The notes under the pieces are model-generated. The model ran no database searches. It was not told the DNA's origin and saw only the letters and a list, made by a program, of their open reading frames with translations. A DNA stretch of 64,000 bases from NCBI GenBank assembly GCA_965237995.1, contig CBDEGO010000003.1, forward strand, positions 496,001 through 560,000, written 5' to 3'. The stretch comes from JAAELZ01 sp965237995 (GTDB lineage Bacteria > Pseudomonadota > Gammaproteobacteria > Arenicellales > Poriferihabitantaceae). The translations under genes were made by a program, and so were the position numbers. Below, one piece after another: positions 36,870-46,245 of the stretch (positions are counted from its first letter, which is position 1; the number at the start of each line of letters is the position of its first letter).

Positions 36870-37813
36870 ATGCTAAAGCGCTTCATTACGTCTCTATGTT
36901 GTTTGTTGCTACTGGCCTGCGATAAGCAGGCTGATACCGTGCAATGGCATATGGTTAACGTTAACAATACCAATCTTCAAGGCGATGTCCACGTACTTAT
37001 AGCCGATGATGAGGTATTCATGATCGACTCCGGGTACACGGCACCGGCCGTAGAAAAGCTAATCCCCTATCTGCAATCATTAGGGATAAAAAAATAAATA
37101 AAGCCTTTGTGTCTCACGCGCATCAAGATCATTACGAAGGGTTTTCAGCGATGATAGGCTCCGATTTTGTTATCGAAGATATCTACTTTAATACGCCTAG
37201 CGCTGAAATTAAGGACTGTTGTTACAACGCTGCTGACTTCAATAATCATGTACAGTATTGGAAGAAAAACGGCGTAACTGTACACACAGCCGCCACGGGG
37301 GATAGCTTCGAACTAGGTCACACGACTCTAAAAGTGATTCATGCCCAGAATGACAATCTGCCTGATCAGCAAATCGACGTAAACGATTTATCGGTGATAA
37401 TGCAATGGCAGGTTGGCTCTTATACGACTTTGTTTACCGGTGATTTAAACAAAACGATGGGCCAGTGGCTGGTAGACAATAAATCAAACCAATTAAAAGC
37501 GGATATGCTTAAAGTGCCTCATCATGGCGCGCGCGGCATTGCACCTGTCACCTTTTTCGAGCAAGTCAATCCTTCGTATATGATGGTACCCGGGCCTAAG
37601 TGGTTATGGTGCGGTGAGCGCGGCGATTTGGCCCGAACATTTTCGGAGAAAAACGCTATTCCTGCTTTGGTCAATGGTATTCACGGAAGCGTAATAACGA
37701 TATTTACGGACGGGAGCGCTACGATTTCTTCTGATGGACATGAAATACTTGATTGCAACGAAAAAAGCGTACCCGCTGTTGCAATCAAGATGTTAAAGCC
37801 GCCCGTAAACTAA
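36870..37813 (+). pseudogene. ComEC/Rec2-like metallo-beta-lactamase-fold lipoprotein, split by a frameshift
   Basis: Two adjacent frames make one protein. The 5' part from the ATG at 36870 has a lipoprotein signal (LLLLAC lipobox) and ends at a TAA after QSLGIKK. The next frame continues INKAFVSHAHQDHYEG, with the HxHxDH metal motif, FTGDLNK (aspartate ligand), and KVPHHGARG (later histidine ligand). The join falls in an A7 run at about 37090-37096; one more A would restore a ~314-residue protein. Related MBL domains occur in ComEC and in extracellular hydrolases. Substrate unknown. The frameshift may be an assembly error or a real break. Confidence 0.8.
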
Positions 37814-37864
37814 TAGTTTCTCCAGCCAACTTGAATTAGGCAGGGTCAGGCGCATCATTGTTTT

Positions 37865-38746
37865 ATGTCGCTTGTTGCTCTATTTCATTCGAAAGCTGTT
37901 AATCGCTGCCACGAATATAATTTCGTGCTACAAGCCGTTAACATACCGGGCCAAGTGGTCGAGCATGAAGCACGTTATTACTTACTAGTGGAAGAAAACC
38001 ATGCGCCACTAGCCTACCAACAACTTCAGACGTATCTTTTAGAAAACACCCCAGAAGAAAAACTGGCGCGTCCTTTAACCCCGTTATCTAAGGGCTATAT
38101 AGGCGCTTATATTTACGGTTTGATCTTACTCATTGTCGGCGCGCTTAAATCCACTTATAGCTTCGGCTTAGATTGGCAGCGGCAAGGTGTAGCCCATTCT
38201 GAAAAAATTTTAGCCGGTGAATGGTGGCGAACTATCACCGCGCTAAGTTTGCATGCTGACATTGCTCATCTTGCAAGTAATTTAGGTTTCGGCGCCTTAT
38301 TTGGCCTGCTGGTATCGCAGTATATTGGCAGCTCAATGGCATGGTTAATGATTTTATTATCTGGCGCAGCAGGCAATTATTTAAATGCTTATCTATATAG
38401 CAGCTTGCATCTTTCAATCGGGGCGTCCACTATGGTATTCGCCGCGCTGGGCATCCTTGGTGTATTTGCACTCAATGATAGATACAGCTATGAACAACGC
38501 GGAATACGCCGATGGTTACCGTTCATAGCAACCCTAGGCTTGCTGGCATTCACCGGCACGACAGGTGAACGCACCGATGTATTGGCCCATTTAGCTGGGT
38601 ATTTTTGCGGTTGCGTAAGCGCTATTTTGTGGATTGTATTTACACGCAACAATAAACCGACCATTAGCGCCTCTGCGCAAACGGCTGCTTTAGTCTCTAG
38701 TGTATTGCTTTTTGTCGGCTCTTGGTTGCTTGCATTAAATGCATAA
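37865..38746 (+). CDS. Rhomboid-family intramembrane serine protease
   Basis: A 293-residue membrane protein. The N-terminal ~70 residues form a soluble domain, followed by about six or seven helices. Helix 1 loop has GEWWRTITALSLHADIAHLASNLGFGALFG, matching the rhomboid WR and HxxxN features. The catalytic dyad is S188 in LSIGASTMVFAALG (usual GASG) and H242 in DVLAHLAGYFCG. It should cleave transmembrane segments of other proteins. The threonine after the serine is unusual but the nucleophile and histidine are intact. A terminator-like hairpin follows at the convergent boundary with acnA. Confidence 0.85.
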   Translation: MSLVALFHSKAVNRCHEYNFVLQAVNIPGQVVEHEARYYLLVEENHAPLAYQQLQTYLLENTPEEKLARPLTPLSKGYIGAYIYGLILLIVGALKSTYSFGLDWQRQGVAHSEKILAGEWWRTITALSLHADIAHLASNLGFGALFGLLVSQYIGSSMAWLMILLSGAAGNYLNAYLYSSLHLSIGASTMVFAALGILGVFALNDRYSYEQRGIRRWLPFIATLGLLAFTGTTGERTDVLAHLAGYFCGCVSAILWIVFTRNNKPTISASAQTAALVSSVLLFVGSWLLALNA

Positions 38747-38776
38747 AAGCCTGCCCCGGTTAGCTTGGTGGCAGGC
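38745..38776 (-). terminator. Hairpin terminator downstream of acnA
   Basis: A seven-pair stem GCCTGCC / GGCAGGC with a long loop, followed on the minus strand by TTTTAT. It lies between the rhomboid gene and acnA, which converge here, and fits the end of acnA transcription. Confidence 0.65.
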
Positions 38777-38808
38777 CCTTCTTGCTAAACAAACTTAGCG
38801 TCTAAGTC

Positions 38809-41469
38809 TTAAGCAGCGAGCTGCCTTAACACGTAGTGCAAAATCCCGCCGTGTTCGTAGTACTCCCACTCTTTCGGCGTGTCAATTCGCACCTGTGCGA
38901 CAAATGAGTTTGCAGACCCATCTTCCGCAGTTGCGGTAATGGTGACTTCCTTAGCCCCCATGTTGACGCCTTCTATATCGTAAGTTTCTTTGCCAGTTAA
39001 GCCCAAGGTTTCGCGCGTGTCACCGCCCTTAAACTGCAACGGCAAAACCCCCATACCCACCAAGTTAGATCGATGAATTCTTTCAAAGCTTTCAACAATA
39101 ACCGCTTTAACGCCTAATAAATTGACACCCTTGGCTGCCCAATCACGCGATGAACCAGTACCGTACTCTTTGCCGCCAATAATCATTAATGGCGTACCTT
39201 CTTCTCGATATTGCTGCGCTGCGTGAAAAATAGGCATCACTTCACCACTAGGCTGATGCGAGGTCCAGCCCCCTTCCGTCCCCGGTGCTAACTCGTTGCG
39301 TAACCGAATGTTCGCAAATGTTCCGCGCATCATAATTTCGTGGTTTCCACGGCGCGAGCCATATGAATTAAACTCTCTGCGGTCAACGCCCGCCTCTGAT
39401 AAAAAGGCACCGGCGGGTGAGTCCGCTTTAATTGCGCCTGCTGGAGAAATATGGTCAGTGGTAATAGAATCACCTAGGCGCGCTAAGATTCGCGCCCCTT
39501 TTATGTCACCAAAACCCGGGGCATGCTTGCTCATATCAACAAAATAAGGAGGTTGCTGGACATAAGTTGAATCACTCTGCCATGCAAAACGTTTAGCATC
39601 GGTTGTCGGCACCGCCTGCCAGTGCTCGTCCCCTTTTGTAACATCCGCGTACTTTTCCATGAACATCTCGCGAGACAAGGCAGAGTTGATCGCCGCATTG
39701 ACGCTTTCTTGACTAGGCCAAATATCACTCATGAACACATCTTTACCGTTTTTATCAGTGCCTAACGGTTCTGTCGTGAGATCAATGCTAGTCGTACCCG
39801 CTATCGCGTAGGCTACCACCAATGGCGGCGAGGCTAGGAAATTCATTTTAACTTCAGCGTGCACTCGTCCTTCAAAGTTGCGATTTCCCGATAATACCGA
39901 GCTAACCACTAAATCTTGCTTTAAAATAGCTTCAGAAACAGCAGCTGGCAATGGCCCTGAGTTACCAATGCAGGTGGTACAACCATAACCCACCACATCA
40001 AAACCAAGTTGTGATAACGGCTCCACCAGCCCGGCTTTTTCAAGGTATTCAGTGACTACACGTGAACCCGGTGCTAGCGAGGTTTTTACCCACGGCTTAA
40101 CCGTTAAGCCCAATTCAACGGCTTTTTGCGCCACTAAGCCCGCTGCCATAATGACACTCGGGTTTGACGTATTGGTACAGGAAGTAATCGCGGCAATCAC
40201 TACATCTCCATCATGCATATCGACATCTTTGCCATCCATCACCACCGACGCTGACCTTATTTCACTGGTACCACTTAGTTCAGTTTGAGCAGCGGTAATC
40301 ACGGCTTTAGCATCGGTCAAGTCAATGCGGTCTTGCGGGCGCTTTGGCCCAGCAATACATGGCTGTACGCTAGAGATATCTAATTCAAGCGTATCGCTAA
40401 ATATTGGGTCTGCGTCACCCGTCTGACGGAACATGCCTTGTTCACGCGCATAAGCCTCAACAAGTGCAATTTGCTCCTCACTACGACCAGATAAATGCAG
40501 ATAATTAAGCGCTTCTTGATCTATTGGGAAGATGCCACAAGTTGCACCATACTCCGGTGCCATATTCGCGATTGTTGCTTGATCCGCTAATGATAAGTGG
40601 TCTAAGCCGTCACCATAAAACTCAACAAATTTGCCAACAACGCCGCGTTCACGCAGCATTTCAACGACCGTCAACACTAAATCGGTTGCAGTAACACCCT
40701 CGCTTAGCTCGCCCATTAACTTAAAACCAACGACTTGCGGTATTAACATGGTAATCGGCTGTCCTAACATTGCAGCTTCTGCTTCGATTCCACCAACGCC
40801 CCAACCTAACACGCCGACTCCATTGATCATCGTAGTATGTGAGTCCGTTCCCACTACGGTGTCTGGGTAGGCACGCAGCTCACCCTCTACTTCACGAGCA
40901 AAAACCACCTGAGCTAAATTTTCTAAATTAACTTGATGCACGATTCCGGTAGAGGGCGGTACCACTTTAAAATCTTTAAAGGCAGATTGGCCCCACTTTA
41001 GAAATTCGTAACGCTCGCCATTTCGCTCATACTCGCGATCTGTGTTTTGTAGTAAAGCATTCGCAGTACCAAAATTATCAACCATCACCGAGTGGTCAAT
41101 GACCAAATCAGCCGGGCTAAGTGGGTTAATTTTATCGGGGTCACCACCCAGCACTTCCATCGCATCGCGCATTGCGGCTAGATCTACAACCGCCGGCACG
41201 CCAGTGAAATCTTGCATCAGTACGCGCGCAGGAGTAAATGCTATTTCTACATTAGGTTGCGCTTTAGCATCCCAGTTTGCCAAAGCAAGAATATCATCAC
41301 GTGTAATATTCTCTCCGTCTTCATGGCGGAGCAGGTTCTCCAGCAATATCTTAAGTGAATAGGGCAGCACCGATAAATCGGCCTGATTTTCCAAACTCTT
41401 AAGTGAGTAAATATTGTAATCTGTTCCACCGACAGATAAGGTCTTGCTAGCGTTAAAACTATTATTCAT
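38809..41469 (-). CDS. acnA: Aconitate hydratase A
   Basis: An 886-residue AcnA/IRP-type aconitase. The [4Fe-4S] cysteines are in AITSCTNTSNP and YGCTTCIGNSGPLP. PDTVVGTDSHTTMINGVGVLGWGVGGIEAEAAMLGQP and the C-terminal swivel domain with SYGSRRGNHEIMMRGTFANIR and GKEYGTGSSRDWAAKG are complete. It interconverts citrate and isocitrate in the TCA cycle. It is a single-gene unit, 162 bp away from the divergent PaiB-like gene. A methylcitrate role (AcnD type) is unlikely, as no prp genes are near. Confidence 0.96.
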   Translation of the reverse strand: MNNSFNASKTLSVGGTDYNIYSLKSLENQADLSVLPYSLKILLENLLRHEDGENITRDDILALANWDAKAQPNVEIAFTPARVLMQDFTGVPAVVDLAAMRDAMEVLGGDPDKINPLSPADLVIDHSVMVDNFGTANALLQNTDREYERNGERYEFLKWGQSAFKDFKVVPPSTGIVHQVNLENLAQVVFAREVEGELRAYPDTVVGTDSHTTMINGVGVLGWGVGGIEAEAAMLGQPITMLIPQVVGFKLMGELSEGVTATDLVLTVVEMLRERGVVGKFVEFYGDGLDHLSLADQATIANMAPEYGATCGIFPIDQEALNYLHLSGRSEEQIALVEAYAREQGMFRQTGDADPIFSDTLELDISSVQPCIAGPKRPQDRIDLTDAKAVITAAQTELSGTSEIRSASVVMDGKDVDMHDGDVVIAAITSCTNTSNPSVIMAAGLVAQKAVELGLTVKPWVKTSLAPGSRVVTEYLEKAGLVEPLSQLGFDVVGYGCTTCIGNSGPLPAAVSEAILKQDLVVSSVLSGNRNFEGRVHAEVKMNFLASPPLVVAYAIAGTTSIDLTTEPLGTDKNGKDVFMSDIWPSQESVNAAINSALSREMFMEKYADVTKGDEHWQAVPTTDAKRFAWQSDSTYVQQPPYFVDMSKHAPGFGDIKGARILARLGDSITTDHISPAGAIKADSPAGAFLSEAGVDRREFNSYGSRRGNHEIMMRGTFANIRLRNELAPGTEGGWTSHQPSGEVMPIFHAAQQYREEGTPLMIIGGKEYGTGSSRDWAAKGVNLLGVKAVIVESFERIHRSNLVGMGVLPLQFKGGDTRETLGLTGKETYDIEGVNMGAKEVTITATAEDGSANSFVAQVRIDTPKEWEYYEHGGILHYVLRQLAA

Positions 41470-41630
41470 AACTATTTACTTATGGTTTAATCGTGTACCC
41501 TTTATTCTATCTTATGCAATGGGTGATTTAAATGGACAATTCGACGCCCATAAAGTTTCTATACAACGCTACGGCTTTTTTAATTTACGATAAGCTCTCA
41601 CTGCCATTCACTGAATAACTAAATACCCAT

Positions 41631-42281
41631 ATGTATTTACCACCTCATTTTCATATTACCAATGAACAAACGGCGTATGATTTTATTATCTCAAATCCGT
41701 TTGCGACCATCACCACGTGTTTGGAAGGTGAGTTACAAGCGAATCATATTCCGTTACAAGTTAGCAATGAGAGCTCTGCCCCCAAAAAACTATTTGGTCA
41801 CTTAGCCCGCAGCAATCCATTAGTAGACAAACTACAAGAACCGACCTCTTGTTTAAGCATATTTCACGGCCCAGATTGTTATATCACCCCAAACTGGTAT
41901 GAAACAAAAAAACAAACGGGCATGGTAGTACCAACTTGGGATTACCAAGTGGTGCATGTACGCGGAATGATAAAACTCGTAGATGACGAGGAGTGGCTAC
42001 TTTCGTGCCTAAATGCGTTGACTAATGAGCATGAAGCCAAGCAGGCAGCGCCATGGAAAGTAAGCGATGCCCCAGACAATTTTATCCGCGATAAGCTCAA
42101 AGCGATTATTGGAATCGTAATCGACATCCAAGAAATAAGCATGAAAAGTAAGCTAAATCAGAATCACCCAATTAGTAATCAAATAGGTATCGTAGAGGGA
42201 ATAACTAACGCAAGCGAATCAACAGAGAAAGAGCAACAAATTGCAGCACAAATCAACAATAGTTTAGACAGTGCGTTCTGA
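41631..42281 (+). CDS. PaiB-like FMN-binding negative transcriptional regulator family protein
   Basis: A 216-residue protein with the PaiB signature: MYLPPHF at the start, NPFATITT, HIPLQV, LFGHLARSNPL, FHGPDCYITPNWYETKKQTGMVVPTWDYQVVHVRG, and a C-terminal KSKLNQN..P segment. The family has a split-barrel flavin-binding fold. The Bacillus member was named for effects on protease and sporulation control, but a regulator role is not certain in proteobacteria and an oxidoreductase or haem-type function is possible. It stands alone between divergent acnA and a convergent phosphatase gene. Confidence 0.87.
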   Translation: MYLPPHFHITNEQTAYDFIISNPFATITTCLEGELQANHIPLQVSNESSAPKKLFGHLARSNPLVDKLQEPTSCLSIFHGPDCYITPNWYETKKQTGMVVPTWDYQVVHVRGMIKLVDDEEWLLSCLNALTNEHEAKQAAPWKVSDAPDNFIRDKLKAIIGIVIDIQEISMKSKLNQNHPISNQIGIVEGITNASESTEKEQQIAAQINNSLDSAF

Positions 42282-42336
42282 AGAAAATTTAGCTTAGGCT
42301 GAGGGAGTTATCACAGTGCCATTTGGCTAACTAACC

Positions 42337-43137
42337 TCAATGAAATTTTCGAGTTTGCGTAGTAATCCATTTAAACCACTGCTCATATAACTGCGGGTTA
42401 GCGGCAGCTACAACGGATTGCTTAGAGAGTTTGTCAACGCGAATAGTATGTCCCTCAATACAACTTGCCTTACCGCCAGATTCGCTCAAAATTAATTGCG
42501 CCGCCGCGTAGTCCCACAGTTGTTGACCACCATGCAGATAGACCTGAAAGCGGTCTGCCGCCAACCAGCACCATTCAATTACGCTACTGCCCAGATTTCG
42601 CTGTGAGCGATACGGTGGGCAAGCCACTAGTTGGCTGGCCATGTCACTAGTTAAACGCTTGTAATCGACGTTGGCAATGCAGTCGTTTAACTGCATCACC
42701 TTAGACCGCTCGAGTTTTTGAGCATTCATCCAAGCCCCCTCGCCCCGCTTTGCGGTAAAACACTCATCTCGCACAGGATCGTAAACAACCGCGACTTCAC
42801 ACTGCCCCTCAAGCACGAATGCCAGCGACACACCATAAATAGGGAACCCTGAAGAAAAGTTTGTCGTTCCGTCAATTGGATCAAGAATCCACAAACCTGA
42901 ATCAGAATTTCTTAATAATGTGCATTGCTCCTGACGCGTCATTTCCTCACCGAGCAATGTGTATTGGGGAAATGCTTCTGTTAATTTAGATTGCAACTGT
43001 CGTTGCATTTTTTCGTCCATTTGAGTGACGAAGCTACCGTCATCTTTAAATTTACGCTCTAAAATACATTTTTCGTTCAAGCACTCATTAGCGACAGATT
43101 TGATAATCGGTACTAACGCTTCTAATGTTGGCAACAT
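42337..43137 (-). CDS. Inositol-monophosphatase family protein
   Basis: About 266 residues from the ATG at 43137; the frame extends seven codons further to a TTG. The metal-binding motif is WILDPIDGTTNFSSGFP, preceded by LLGEEMTR (first acidic ligand), and the C-terminal motif is WDYAAAQLILSESGG. These are the IMPase/FBPase/CysQ superfamily signatures. Candidate roles include inositol monophosphatase (SuhB) or 3'-phosphoadenosine phosphatase (CysQ). The sequence does not decide. It is divergent from the TonB-like gene. Confidence 0.85.
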   Translation of the reverse strand: MLPTLEALVPIIKSVANECLNEKCILERKFKDDGSFVTQMDEKMQRQLQSKLTEAFPQYTLLGEEMTRQEQCTLLRNSDSGLWILDPIDGTTNFSSGFPIYGVSLAFVLEGQCEVAVVYDPVRDECFTAKRGEGAWMNAQKLERSKVMQLNDCIANVDYKRLTSDMASQLVACPPYRSQRNLGSSVIEWCWLAADRFQVYLHGGQQLWDYAAAQLILSESGGKASCIEGHTIRVDKLSKQSVVAAANPQLYEQWFKWITTQTRKFH

Positions 43138-43269
43138 CAAATAAACAAGGTTTGGCAATACTTAACAAAATATGGAGCTAAGTTTGTACAAACTAGGCAA
43201 CCACATCGTATAATAAGCCGAATATAGCATGCCCTGCTGAGCCTCACACGCAGTATCCCTAAATTCTAA

Positions 43270-44019
43270 TTGAAGATTAAATCTGTCCCTACCGCTACGA
43301 TACTGAGCGAGTCATTGAAATGGAACTTGTCTGGCTCAAGTCTGATTCATATCATTATTCTGCTTGGGCTTAGTTTTTATATTAGTCAACCACCTATCAG
43401 CCCATCTCCTCCAATCATTAAGGTTAAGCTTCATTCTGACGTCAGAAAAGCACAGCCCACAATGGGCAGTAAAGTTGAACCTAATGTCAGCACTGCATCA
43501 AACTCTGAGTCTAACCAAGATCTTGCTCACGGCAGTATCAAACCTGTTTCCGCTGTTAGCCGTAAATTACAAGATGCCACTGATAAATTGGCCAAGCTTC
43601 GTAACCGACAGATAGCATTAATGAAGGAAATTACCGATGGACGCGAAGCGCTCGAGTCAGCACCCAAAGAAGCATTCACCACGTCATATAGCCAGAATGC
43701 AGAATTTGATGAATATAAAGAAGTCTGGCGCAAACACGTGGAAACTTGCGGAAATGATAATTACCCTGCCCAATTAAGCGCCCAAGGTTTAAGCGGAAAA
43801 TTGATCTTGGATGCTGTCATTCAACGTAATGGATCACTACTGCGCGTAGATATTGCTCGGCCCTCTGGCAACCCTATCGTTGATCAAGCCGCAATCGAAA
43901 TTGTAAAGTCTTGTATGCCTTACCCAGCGTTACCTGCTAAGCATGACCCAAACGTATTGGTTCATATCATTCGAACTTGGGAGTTCAAACATAGTAAAGT
44001 AACCAGTTCAGCCTATTAG
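43270..44019 (+). CDS. TonB-like energy-transducing protein
   Basis: A 249-residue protein with one N-terminal membrane helix (SSLIHIIILLGLSFYIS), a proline-containing and coiled-coil periplasmic linker (about 45-140), and a C-terminal TonB domain (about 150-240) with YPAQLSAQGLSGKLILDAVIQRNGSLLRVDIARPSGNPIVDQAAIEIVK. The gene order before yqgE and ruvX matches the Pseudomonas tonB-yqgE-yqgF neighbourhood. The likely start is the TTG at 43270, since no ATG precedes the helix. It probably works with an ExbBD pair encoded elsewhere. Confidence 0.82.
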   Translation: MKIKSVPTATILSESLKWNLSGSSLIHIIILLGLSFYISQPPISPSPPIIKVKLHSDVRKAQPTMGSKVEPNVSTASNSESNQDLAHGSIKPVSAVSRKLQDATDKLAKLRNRQIALMKEITDGREALESAPKEAFTTSYSQNAEFDEYKEVWRKHVETCGNDNYPAQLSAQGLSGKLILDAVIQRNGSLLRVDIARPSGNPIVDQAAIEIVKSCMPYPALPAKHDPNVLVHIIRTWEFKHSKVTSSAY

Positions 44020-44023
44020 AACC

Positions 44024-44587
44024 ATGAGTATAAGCAACAGCCTAATTAACCACTTTTTAGTCGCCATGCCGACTATGCAAGACCCTAGGTTTGCGCGCTC
44101 TGTCTCTTTGGTCTGCCAACATAATGAAGACGGTGCAGTCGCTCTAATTTTAAACAAACCAATAAGCCAAACTTTGGCTGACACATTCGAGCACCTTAAC
44201 TTACCAACTGATCATCTCGGCAACCCAGAACAAGCCATTTTATACGGCGGCCCCGTGCAACCAGAAACTGGGTTCATTTTGCACCAAGATAAGGGAGATT
44301 GGCAGGCGACACTAACCATAGACGAACAACTATACCTGACTAGTTCATCTGATATTTTAGAGGCCATCAGTCGCAATGAAGGGCCTCAGCAGTATCTATT
44401 TTTTCTCGGATATGCGGGTTGGTCAGGCGGGCAAATTGAAGACGAAATGCAAGATAATGCCTGGTTTCACATTTCCGCACAAAGCGGGCTTATTTTTAAT
44501 ACACCCTCTGATTCAATAGCGAGCGCGGTGCTAAATGAAGCTGGAATCGATTTAACCACCATTTCTTCGCAGGTCGGTCACGCATGA
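44024..44587 (+). CDS. yqgE: YqgE/AlgH family protein (UPF0301)
   Basis: A 187-residue protein with the UPF0301 pattern: NHFLVAMPTMQDPRFARSVSLVCQHNEDGAVALILNKPI, then ILYGGPVQPETGFILH, and FFLGYAGWSGGQIEDEMQDNAWF. The function is not established; it is almost always beside ruvX (yqgF), as here, and AlgH in Pseudomonas has been linked to alginate control. It lies 4 bp after the TonB-like gene and 25 bp before ruvX. Confidence 0.93.
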   Translation: MSISNSLINHFLVAMPTMQDPRFARSVSLVCQHNEDGAVALILNKPISQTLADTFEHLNLPTDHLGNPEQAILYGGPVQPETGFILHQDKGDWQATLTIDEQLYLTSSSDILEAISRNEGPQQYLFFLGYAGWSGGQIEDEMQDNAWFHISAQSGLIFNTPSDSIASAVLNEAGIDLTTISSQVGHA

Positions 44588-44612
44588 ACAACGATAAGTT
44601 AAAGGGCAAATT

Positions 44613-45035
44613 TTGCAAACATTATTAGCCATAGATTACGGCACCAAGCGTTTTGGGCTGGCGGTCGGTAACACGCTGACGATGACCACACAGGCCATCT
44701 CGCCGATAGAAAACCTCAGTAATAAGGTTAATTGGCCCGCGTTAAAGAATGTGCTACACGAATGGAAAATTAATGCTGTTGTACTTGGAGAGCCCTTGGA
44801 TGCGCAAGGAAATGCGACTGCAATGAGTAAAACAATTCGCGCATTTGGTGAAGAGCTTCGACATGAAACCGAGTTACCCGTCGCCTATGCAGATGAACGT
44901 TATAGTTCCAGCGCGGCAGATCGTTCATTACGATCGGTTCAGCAACAAGGTAAGAAACTGAAAAAAAAGCAGATTTTAATGCGAGATTCCTTAGCAGCAG
45001 AGTTGATTCTGCAAGCCTACTTCGAGCAAAATTAG
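44613..45035 (+). CDS. ruvX: RuvX/YqgF-family Holliday junction resolvase-like protein
   Basis: A 140-residue RNase H-fold protein. Acidic residues expected in the active site occur in LLAIDYGTKRFGLAVG, VVLGEPLDAQG and DERYSSSAA. The TTG at 44613 is chosen because AAAGGG lies at ribosome-site distance and the protein begins LAIDYGTKR two residues later, as in the family. YqgF acts in 16S rRNA 5' end processing and was also proposed as a resolvase. It follows yqgE in a conserved order. Confidence 0.92.
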   Translation: MQTLLAIDYGTKRFGLAVGNTLTMTTQAISPIENLSNKVNWPALKNVLHEWKINAVVLGEPLDAQGNATAMSKTIRAFGEELRHETELPVAYADERYSSSAADRSLRSVQQQGKKLKKKQILMRDSLAAELILQAYFEQN

Positions 45036-45245
45036 CATTATGTTCTGTTTGCTAAAGAAAAAGCCTTCTCACTTCATCAAGCACACCTTCCATTTTCTGC
45101 TATTTATCCCTTATTTTAGCCTCGCCACTAGTAAGGCAAGTACGGCCTTCGAGCCTCACACTCTAGTTTCTCCCCAAGATTATTTGCGTCTCCTTCATAT
45201 TCGCTTAATTTTTGCTTACCGCTCCACCCAACCTAGAATAACGCC
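45036..45245 (+). promoter_or_regulatory. Leader region between ruvX and pyrB
   Basis: About 210 bp with a 69-codon open frame (45040-45249) lacking any family resemblance. pyrR is absent where it occurs in Pseudomonas. The pyrimidine-rich stretch around 45060-45110 and a weak hairpin near 45119-45137 could be an attenuation leader, but no clear terminator is seen. I do not call a gene here. Confidence 0.3.
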
Positions 45246-46235
45246 ATGATCTCAGACCAAAAAACCGCGCACTTGGAAGTAACCAAACACGGCCAATTGC
45301 GTCATTTTTTAACGACATCCGCCCACACACGGCTGATGCTTGAAAGCATTTTAGACTTAGCGTCGACATTCATCGATTCCGACAGTAAGCAAATCACCCG
45401 AACATCGCACCTGCAAAATAAGACTGTGGTCAACGTTTTCTTTGAACCTAGCACTCGAACGCGGACCACATTTGAAATAGCGGCTAAGCGCTTGGCTGCA
45501 GAAGTCATTAACTTAGATGCCTCGCGCATATCGACCAGTAAAGGAGAATCCATTTTAGATACGATTCACACCTTAGAGGCAATGCACGTAGATTTATTCG
45601 TCGTTAGAGACAGCGCGAGTGGCGCGCCTCAACTCATTGCCCAACACTTACCCGATCAAGTCAAAGTCATTAATGCAGGTGATGGACGTCATGCGCACCC
45701 TACCCAGGCGATGTTAGATATGTTTACACTGCGTGAGGCTAAGGGGCGTATCGAAGGTCTAACCGTTGCGATTGTCGGAGACGTATTACATTCACGCGTT
45801 GCGCGCTCACAAATTCATGCATTACGAATTTTAGGTGCTAAAGAAATACGCGTGATTGGCCCACGGACACTTATTCCAACCAAGATTGAATCAATGGGTG
45901 TGACGGCTTATTCAGATATGGAACAAGGTTTAAAAGGAGTTGATGCCATTATGATGCTGCGTTTACAACACGAACGTATGGATGGCCAACAAATTCCAAG
46001 CCAGCAAGAGTATTTTTACCGATTCGGTTTAACCGAAAAGCGAGTAGCCTTAGCCGCAAAGGACGCCATCGTGATGCACCCTGGTCCCATGAACCGAGGT
46101 TTAGAAATCTCATCAGATGTTGCCGATGGCCCGCAGTCTGTTATTCTATCTCAGGTCACTAACGGCATTGCTGTACGTATGGCGATTATGGCCATGTTGC
46201 TTGCCCCCGAATCACAACGCACCATCGGCGATTAA
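45246..46235 (+). CDS. pyrB: Aspartate carbamoyltransferase catalytic chain
   Basis: A 329-residue ATCase. The carbamoyl-phosphate motif is FFEPSTRTRTTFE. HPTQAMLDMFT, DVLHSRVARSQ and the C-terminal MHPGPMNRGLEISSDVADGPQSVILSQVTNGIAVRMA are complete. It makes carbamoyl-aspartate, the committed pyrimidine step. The next gene is a PyrC' with a broken metal site, the partner that in Pseudomonas forms a dodecameric ATCase with PyrB. Confidence 0.96.
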   Translation: MISDQKTAHLEVTKHGQLRHFLTTSAHTRLMLESILDLASTFIDSDSKQITRTSHLQNKTVVNVFFEPSTRTRTTFEIAAKRLAAEVINLDASRISTSKGESILDTIHTLEAMHVDLFVVRDSASGAPQLIAQHLPDQVKVINAGDGRHAHPTQAMLDMFTLREAKGRIEGLTVAIVGDVLHSRVARSQIHALRILGAKEIRVIGPRTLIPTKIESMGVTAYSDMEQGLKGVDAIMMLRLQHERMDGQQIPSQQEYFYRFGLTEKRVALAAKDAIVMHPGPMNRGLEISSDVADGPQSVILSQVTNGIAVRMAIMAMLLAPESQRTIGD

Positions 46236-46245
46236 TCAAATAGCA

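Noticed and set aside
45040..45249. A 69-codon frame between ruvX and pyrB
   Set aside because: No family resemblance, and it overlaps the pyrB start; kept only as a possible leader region.
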